From: Nannocystis sp.
Lineage (GTDB): Bacteria; Myxococcota_A; Polyangia; Nannocystales; Nannocystaceae
Direction: 5' to 3'
Length of the DNA: 64,000 bases
NCBI GenBank assembly: GCA_016712315.1
Contig: JADJRG010000015.1
Location: 62,001-126,000 of the forward strand
Position numbers and translations under genes: made by a program. Below are positions 59,456-64,000 of the stretch, piece by piece. Position 1 is the stretch's first letter, and every line of letters starts with the position of its first letter. The notes beneath the pieces were generated by a model, which ran no database searches, was not told where the DNA came from, and was given only the letters and a program-made list of their open reading frames with translations.

Positions 59456-60616
59456 TCACGCGGACGGGTCGTGGCGCAGCTCGGAGAAGGTGAAGGAGAA
59501 GGTGCTGCCGCGCCCGGGCTCGCTGATGACCCACAAGTAGCCGCCGAGCTGGAGGGCCGCTTGGCGGGCGAGGGCGAGGCCGAGTCCTTGCCCGGGCTCG
59601 CCGGTGTGCGCGCGGAAGCCGGCGGTGAAGATGCGCTCGCGCAGCCCGGGCGGGATCCCGCGGCCGTTGTCGGCGATGTCGACCCGCCAGTGCCGCGGCG
59701 GCCCGGCTGGGGTGATCGTGATCTGCACCCAGCGCTCGCTCTTGTCGGGGTCCGAGAACTTCACGCTGTTGTGCAGGAGGTTGCTCATGATCAGCCGGAA
59801 GCGGCTGGCGTCGAGCAGCAGCGGCGGCGCGTCGGCGGGGCGGCGCAGCTCGACGTGGTGGTGCTCGGCCAACGGCTCGAACTCGAGGAGCAGGGCGTCG
59901 AGGAGTTGATCGAGGCGACCAGGGGTGCCGACGATGGTGGCGTCGGTGGTGCGGGTGGCGGTGACGGCGAGCAGGTCGGTGGTGGCGCTGCGTAGCTGGC
60001 CGAGGATCTGGCTGATCCGCTGGCTGAGGGCGGCGGCGCGTTGATGCTCCTGAGCGACCAGCGCCTCGTCGAGCATGGCCGCGGCGAGCGCGGCGAGGCC
60101 GAGGCGGTTCTTGAGCTCGTGGTTGAGCTCGTGTGCGAAGCGCGAGAGCAGGTCGCGGTGCTCTCGCCGCTCGCGCATCGCGACCTCGCGGTAGACGTCG
60201 GAGATCTCGTCGCTGAGGTCGCGTAGGCGCTGGTGCAGGGCGCGGGTGAGGGCGCTCAGCTCGCTGGCGGTGCCGAGCTGTGGGGCGGCGAGCAGCTCGC
60301 GGTCGAGGGCGGCGAGCGCGAGCGCCTCGAGGTCGGCGAAGTGGCGGTAGAGCTCTTCGATCGGCGCGCCGCGATCGCAGTAGAGGCGCGCGAGCCAAGC
60401 CGCGTCTTCGCGCAGGGCAGGTGAGGCGCTCGGCTCGAGGTCTCGCAAGATCTGGCCGGCGAAGGCGCGGATCCGCGTTTGCACGCTCGGATCTTGCAGA
60501 GGCTGCGCGCGCGCCGCCGCTTGCACGTTCGCCCACCAGCCCTGCGCGAGCTCGTCCGCGGCCGCGTCGAGGCGCGCTGCGAGGTGGCGATCGACGGCGG
60601 CCATGGGGAGATCCAC
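59456..60616 (-). CDS. Cytoplasmic sensor histidine kinase
   Basis: 386 residues from the GTG at 60616 (6 bases after TATATC); the ATG at 60604 is an alternative. The N-terminal 150 residues are helical (LAQGWWANVQAAARAQPLQDPSVQTRIRAFAGQIL ... APIEELYRHFADLEALALAAL), like RsbR/globin-type input domains. Then the dimerisation/His box FAHELNHELKNRLGLAALAA comes in, and the HATPase: N box LIMSNLLHNSVKFSD, DNGRGIPPGLRERIFTAGF, GLGLALARQAALQLGG, GRGSTFSFTF. No membrane helices and no adjacent response regulator. Divergent from the sulfite-oxidase-like gene. Confidence 0.93.
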   Translation of the reverse strand: MDLPMAAVDRHLAARLDAAADELAQGWWANVQAAARAQPLQDPSVQTRIRAFAGQILRDLEPSASPALREDAAWLARLYCDRGAPIEELYRHFADLEALALAALDRELLAAPQLGTASELSALTRALHQRLRDLSDEISDVYREVAMRERREHRDLLSRFAHELNHELKNRLGLAALAAAMLDEALVAQEHQRAAALSQRISQILGQLRSATTDLLAVTATRTTDATIVGTPGRLDQLLDALLLEFEPLAEHHHVELRRPADAPPLLLDASRFRLIMSNLLHNSVKFSDPDKSERWVQITITPAGPPRHWRVDIADNGRGIPPGLRERIFTAGFRAHTGEPGQGLGLALARQAALQLGGYLWVISEPGRGSTFSFTFSELRHDPSA

Positions 60617-60622
60617 GGGGGA

Positions 60623-60628
60623 GATATA
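60623..60628 (-). promoter_or_regulatory. Putative -10 (TATATC) for the histidine kinase
   Basis: Minus-strand TATATC ends 6 bases before the GTG at 60616 and favours that start codon. Confidence 0.35.
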
Positions 60629-60746
60629 GCCGCGTCGAGGGCGATTGTCGGCCGCTTGTTTTGCTGCGCGCTCGCAGGCGCCCGCGGCAAAGGTTGCTCG
60701 CGTGGCCGCGAAGGCAGAGGGTTAAGGCGCGCTGGTTACCGGCGAA

Positions 60747-60775
60747 TTGCCTGCTCGGAGCCTCTTCGTTACCTT
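60747..60775 (+). promoter_or_regulatory. Promoter TTGCCT-17-TACCTT
   Basis: A -35 and -10 pair with the ideal 17-base spacer, ending 10 bases before the ATG at 60786; no ribosome binding site. Confidence 0.55.
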
Positions 60776-60785
60776 GCGGCCAGCG

Positions 60786-61946
60786 ATGACCACGCCGCCC
60801 GCCCCCGCTGACACCCGCGCTCTCGTCGACGCCCGCGAGGCGGCCCTCGCGATGCCCGAGGAGCTGGCGCTGCGGCCGCTCGAGGGGCTGCCGACGTGGT
60901 TCGGCGAGCGCGTCGCGCAGGCGCTGCTGCGGGCGGTGAGCATGGAGGAGCAGTCGCCGGCGGGGCTGTCGTCGATGGTGACGCCGGTGGCGGGGTACTT
61001 CCGCCGCGACCGCCATGTGCACCCGTCGATCGACGCGGCCAGCTATCGCCTCGAGATCCGCGGGGTGGCGGCGGCGCGTACGTTGACCCTGGATGACCTG
61101 CGGGCGATGCCCTGGGAGGAGCGGGTGCTGGTCCAGGAGTGCGCGGGGAACGGGAATCATATGATGGGGTCGGCGGGGCTGCGCGGGCAGGCCCGTTGGC
61201 GCGGGCCGTCGCTGGAGCGGGTGCTGGAGGCGTGCGGCGGGCCGGGGGAGGCGTCGCACTTCGCGTTCCACGGGCTCGACCGCCTGGGGATGTTGAAGGC
61301 TGGGTACCACTATGGGCTCTCTCTCGAGGAGCTGCGGCGGTCGCGGGCGCTGATCGCGTTGGAGATGAACGGGGCGCCGCTGAGCCGTCGCCATGGGTTT
61401 CCGGCGCGGCTGGTGGTGCCGAAGATCTACTCGATGTCGCACGTGAAGTGGCTGGGGCGGATCGAGGGCAAGCAGGCGCCGCACGACGGGATCCACAACC
61501 GCTGGGTGTTCACGAATCAGGAGCGGCGAGGGGATCGTTGGGTGCGGGTGCAGGCGCGGTGGATCGGCCTCAAGTCGGTGATCTCGTGCTGCCGCCGCGA
61601 CGGCGACGGCTGGCTGCTGCTGGGCTCGGCGTGGGGCGGTGAGCGGCCGATCGCGCGGGTGGAGGTGAGCACCGACGGCGGCTCGACGTGGCAGGAGGCG
61701 GCGCTGGATCGGCCGCATGAGCATTTTTCTGGGGACGCGGGGCTGCGGCCGGAGGACCTCGACGGGGCTTGGGCGGTGTTCTCGTACCGCTGGCGGCCGG
61801 CGGCGGGGGGCTCGTATACGATCGCGTCGCGGGCGTTTGACGCGGACGGCGAGGCGCAGCGGATGGAGGAGGACCCGGCGGTGCGCGGGCACTTCAACCA
61901 GACGCGGGTCAAGTGGCGGCGGGTGGTCGTGCCGGGCCCGAAATAG
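60786..61946 (+). CDS. Sulfite-oxidase-family molybdopterin oxidoreductase
   Basis: 386 residues from the ATG at 60786. The molybdopterin domain shows YRLEIRGVAAARTLTLDDLRAMPWEERVLVQECAGNG, with the Mo-ligand Cys near residue 117. HFAFHGLDRLG..., GFPARLVVPKIYSMSHVKWLGRIE and the dimerisation-type C-terminal domain (ARVEVSTDGGSTWQEAALD) follow. No twin-arginine signal or haem domain, so it appears to be a cytoplasmic member rather than a sulfite dehydrogenase of the SorA or YedY secreted type. Substrate unknown. Confidence 0.92.
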   Translation: MTTPPAPADTRALVDAREAALAMPEELALRPLEGLPTWFGERVAQALLRAVSMEEQSPAGLSSMVTPVAGYFRRDRHVHPSIDAASYRLEIRGVAAARTLTLDDLRAMPWEERVLVQECAGNGNHMMGSAGLRGQARWRGPSLERVLEACGGPGEASHFAFHGLDRLGMLKAGYHYGLSLEELRRSRALIALEMNGAPLSRRHGFPARLVVPKIYSMSHVKWLGRIEGKQAPHDGIHNRWVFTNQERRGDRWVRVQARWIGLKSVISCCRRDGDGWLLLGSAWGGERPIARVEVSTDGGSTWQEAALDRPHEHFSGDAGLRPEDLDGAWAVFSYRWRPAAGGSYTIASRAFDADGEAQRMEEDPAVRGHFNQTRVKWRRVVVPGPK

Positions 61947-61974
61947 CGCGTTTCGGTGCGGCGCGCCGGGGGCG

Positions 61975-61980
61975 TATGAT
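61975..61980 (+). promoter_or_regulatory. Putative -10 (TATGAT) for the Nudix gene
   Basis: TATGAT ends 7 bases before the ATG at 61988. The ATG inside it (61978) is therefore not the likely start. Confidence 0.5.
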
Positions 61981-61987
61981 CCGCCGT

Positions 61988-62527
61988 ATGACCGACGATC
62001 GCGCGGACGAGGTGACGGTGCTGGCGGCTGGGCGCTTCTTACGGCTGGTGCGGCGGGGCCGCTGGGAGTATGTGGAGCGGGTGCGCGGGGCGGGAGCCGC
62101 GGCGGTGGTGGCGGTGACGGAGGCGGGGGCGATCGTGCTGATCTCGCAGCCTCGGCCGGCGCTGGGCGGGCTGACGATCGAGCTGCCGGCGGGGCTGGTC
62201 GGCGATACGGCCGGCGACGAGGGGGAGGCGGGGGCGCTGGCGGCGGGCCGTGAGCTGGTCGAAGAGACAGGTTATGAGGCGGCAGAGATCACGCCGCTGA
62301 TGGCCGGGCCGAGCTCGCCAGGGCTGACGAACGAGGGGATCGCGCTGTTCCGGGCGCGCGGGCTGCGGCGGGTGGGGCCCGGCGGCGGAGTCGAGCACGA
62401 GCAGATCACGGTGCACGAGGTGCCGCTGGCCGCGGTCGACGGGTGGTTGGCGGCGCGCGCGGCGGAGGGCTACCACGTCGACGTGAAGGTGTACGCGGGC
62501 CTGTACTTCGCGAAGATCGACGCGTAG
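61988..62527 (+). CDS. Nudix hydrolase (ADP-ribose pyrophosphatase-like)
   Basis: 179 residues. Nudix box near residues 69-95: GLVGDTAGDEGEAGALAAGRELVEETGYEA, which keeps G...REL.EETGY with a slightly longer spacing before the Arg. Upstream WEYVERVRGAGAAAVVAVTEAGAIVLISQPRPALGGLTIELPAG is typical of ADP-sugar pyrophosphatases (IELPAG). It hydrolyses nucleoside diphosphate-linked moieties; the exact substrate is unknown. It is followed 5 bases later by the antiporter gene, so they are co-transcribed. Confidence 0.93.
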   Translation: MTDDRADEVTVLAAGRFLRLVRRGRWEYVERVRGAGAAAVVAVTEAGAIVLISQPRPALGGLTIELPAGLVGDTAGDEGEAGALAAGRELVEETGYEAAEITPLMAGPSSPGLTNEGIALFRARGLRRVGPGGGVEHEQITVHEVPLAAVDGWLAARAAEGYHVDVKVYAGLYFAKIDA

Positions 62528-62532
62528 GCGCG

Positions 62533-63864
62533 ATGGGGGCGGTCGAGGTCTTTCTGTTGGCGGTCGCGTGCGTGCTGCTGGTCGGCGCGGCGGGCGAGCT
62601 GCTGTTCCCGCGGACGCGGATCCCAGACCCGCTGTGGTTGATCGCCGGGGGGATCGGGCTGCGCCTCAGCGGGGTGGTCGATGACGCGATGCTGCGGGCG
62701 ATCACGCCGTTCTTCGCGGCGCTGGCGCTGATCATCGTGCTCTTCGAGGGGGGCTCGCGGCTGGTGCTCAGCGAGCTGCGCGGGGCGGCGGGCCGCGGCG
62801 GGGTGCTGGCGCTGGCGACCTTCGGGGCGACGACGCTGCTGGTGGCGCTGTTCAGCCTGGGGCTGGCGGCGCTGGGCGTGCTGGAGGCGTGGACCTTCAC
62901 GCACGGGGTGATGCTGGGGGCGATCGTCGGCGGGCCGAGCGCGCTGCTGGTGGCGCCTTCGCTGCGGCTGGTGGGCGCGGGCGAGCGCTTGGGGGCGCTG
63001 CTGCGGGCGGAGGCGTCGCTCACGGACGCGCTGGCGGCGGCGGTGACGGTCGCTTGTATCGACATCATCGTGGCGGGGTCGCTCAGCGCGGGCGCGGCGC
63101 TGCTGGCGCTCGGGCGCAGCTTCGGGGTGGCGGCGCTGCTGGGCGGGCTGGTCGGTTGGGCGTGGATCCCGGCGATGCGGGCGCTGCGCGGCGACGCGGC
63201 GTCGTACCCGCTGATCCTGGCGGGGTTGATGCTGCTGTACGTGCTGGTGGACGCGATGGGCGGCAGCCCGGCGATGGGGGTGCTGGCGTTCGCGATCGTC
63301 GTCGGCAACGCGCGGCACTTCACCCGCTGGCTGCACGAGGGCGACCGCGGCGAGGGGATCAGCCTGGGCCGCGATGTGCGGGCCGTGCACGCGCAGCTGT
63401 CGTTCATCATCAAGTCGCTGTTCTTCGCGTTCGTCGGGCTGCTGCTGGCGCCGCCGTGGTCGCTGCTGGTGATGGGCGCGTTGATGGGGCTGGCGCTCTT
63501 CTTCGCGCGGCTGCCCGGGGTGTACTTCACGCTGCGCGGGGCCGGGCTGGAGGATCGCGAGCTGGCGACCGCGTTCGTGTGCCTGCCTCGCGGGCTGGCG
63601 GCGGGGGCGCTGGCGACGCTGCCGATGATGGCGGGGGTGCCCGGGGCGGAGCGGCTGCCGCCGCTGGTGTTCTCGGCGATCACGGCGACGATCGTGATCT
63701 TCACCGTCGGCTTCGCTCGGGCGCAGCGGGGGCGCTGGGATCCGCGCTTGGCGGCGACGGCGCGGCGTGAGGAGGGCGCTGAGGAGCAATTCGCGGCGAG
63801 GACGGCTATTGTCGCCGGCGATGACGCTGCCGCCGGATCCAGTGATCGCTCAGCTCGCGTTTGA
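62533..63864 (+). CDS. Cation:proton antiporter (CPA1/NhaP-type)
   Basis: 443 residues from the ATG at 62533; the longer frame to 62443 overlaps the Nudix gene. About twelve membrane helices (for example VFLLAVACVLLVGAAGELLF, AITPFFAALALIIVLFEGGSRLVL, HGVMLGAIVGGPSALLVAPSL, LTDALAAAVTVACIDIIVAG, SFIIKSLFFAFVGLLLAPPWSLLVMG). FEGGSRL and the S-LTDA segment correspond to the CPA1 features; the Asp of LTDA is the probable ion-binding acid. The hydrophilic C-terminus overlaps the start of the next gene. The transported cation (Na+, K+) cannot be told. Confidence 0.9.
   Translation: MGAVEVFLLAVACVLLVGAAGELLFPRTRIPDPLWLIAGGIGLRLSGVVDDAMLRAITPFFAALALIIVLFEGGSRLVLSELRGAAGRGGVLALATFGATTLLVALFSLGLAALGVLEAWTFTHGVMLGAIVGGPSALLVAPSLRLVGAGERLGALLRAEASLTDALAAAVTVACIDIIVAGSLSAGAALLALGRSFGVAALLGGLVGWAWIPAMRALRGDAASYPLILAGLMLLYVLVDAMGGSPAMGVLAFAIVVGNARHFTRWLHEGDRGEGISLGRDVRAVHAQLSFIIKSLFFAFVGLLLAPPWSLLVMGALMGLALFFARLPGVYFTLRGAGLEDRELATAFVCLPRGLAAGALATLPMMAGVPGAERLPPLVFSAITATIVIFTVGFARAQRGRWDPRLAATARREEGAEEQFAARTAIVAGDDAAAGSSDRSARV
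63807..63812 (+). promoter_or_regulatory. Putative -10 (TATTGT) inside the antiporter's 3' end
   Basis: TATTGT ends 8 bases before the ATG at 63821. Confidence 0.4.
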
Positions 63865-64000
63865 GGCGCTCCGCCAGGTCGTGGCGATCGACAGCCAGAG
63901 CGACGAGCTGTCGCCGTCGATCCCGACGACGCCCGGCCAGGCGCGCTTGGCGGGGTTCTTGGAGGATTTTTATAGAACGCGGGTGGGCGCGGCGGTGGAG
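63821..64000 (+). CDS. M20-family peptidase (PepT-like), N-terminal 60 residues only
   Basis: Frame open to the window edge. The start codon overlaps the last 44 bases of the antiporter gene in another frame. Sequence: LAFEALRQVVAIDSQSDELSPSIPTTPGQARLAGFLEDFY, the typical beginning of tripeptide-aminopeptidase-like M20 zinc peptidases. The catalytic part is outside the window, so activity cannot be judged. A GTG at 63842 would be an alternative start. Confidence 0.8.
   Translation, partial: MTLPPDPVIAQLAFEALRQVVAIDSQSDELSPSIPTTPGQARLAGFLEDFYRTRVGAAVE

Noticed and set aside
59409..61892. 827-codon minus-strand open frame
   Set aside because: It covers antisense of the sulfite-oxidase-like gene and a wrong frame of the histidine kinase; the translation is Arg/Pro-rich with no recognisable motif.

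Overview
The window is a stretch of a large, very GC-rich chromosome, most likely from a myxobacterium of the Nannocystaceae type (Polyangia/Nannocystales). I infer this from several features seen together. There are divergent eukaryote-like Ser/Thr kinases, one fused to STAND, PEGA and formylglycine-generating-enzyme-like domains. Two proteins end in MYXO-CTERM tails. There are 'CGDG...EECDDGN' cysteine-rich repeats (DUF4215/myxococcus repeat). About sixteen predicted lipoproteins are present, many with a long Thr/Ser/Asp linker after the lipidated cysteine. No tRNA, rRNA, CRISPR array, integrase or transposase was seen. Coding density is high, and most long antisense reading frames are by-products of G/C at third codon positions.

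Layout. 1-6570: two divergent Ser/Thr kinases. 6595-17444: mainly lipoproteins (DUF1565 beta-helix, a 17-repeat Cys-rich protein with a glycine-rich C-terminal domain, a beta-propeller), plus a HbpS/GlcG-like protein next to a GAF histidine kinase. 17671-20158: a compact cluster with three divergent DUF2589-like proteins and one 85-residue protein. 20183-30029: secreted hydrolases (M36-like metalloprotease, pectinacetylesterase-like esterase, trypsin-like protease) around selO. 30080-41181: TPR/peptidase-MA protein, membrane proteins, a D-aminoacylase-type amidohydrolase, ftsW away from its usual cluster, and a Sel1-repeat lipoprotein. 41270-51663: a PLD/SF2-helicase/DUF3427 protein that resembles defence genes, several lipoproteins including a penta-haem cytochrome, and a lower-GC two-gene unit of DUF488 plus a partner. 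51829-55700: a DUF1554-like lipoprotein and two large paralogues of a family I cannot name. 55970-64000: central metabolism and housekeeping genes (RidA / enoyl-CoA hydratase / acyl-CoA dehydrogenase operon, DUF6544, histidine kinase, sulfite-oxidase-like protein, Nudix hydrolase, cation:proton antiporter, and the start of an M20 peptidase).

Regulation. Many genes that begin a transcription unit have a TANNNT-like hexamer, often preceded by TGN, only 6-11 bases before the chosen start codon. This is the pattern expected of leaderless mRNAs. Genes inside operons and a minority of first genes have a clear GGAGG-type ribosome binding site instead. This pattern decided several start codons below.

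The best candidates for something undescribed are: the DUF2589 cluster; the unnamed paralogue pair at 52656-55700, which shares a Ser/Thr-rich and amphipathic strand design with it; the DUF488 two-gene island; and the cysteine-repeat plus glycine-rich surface protein.
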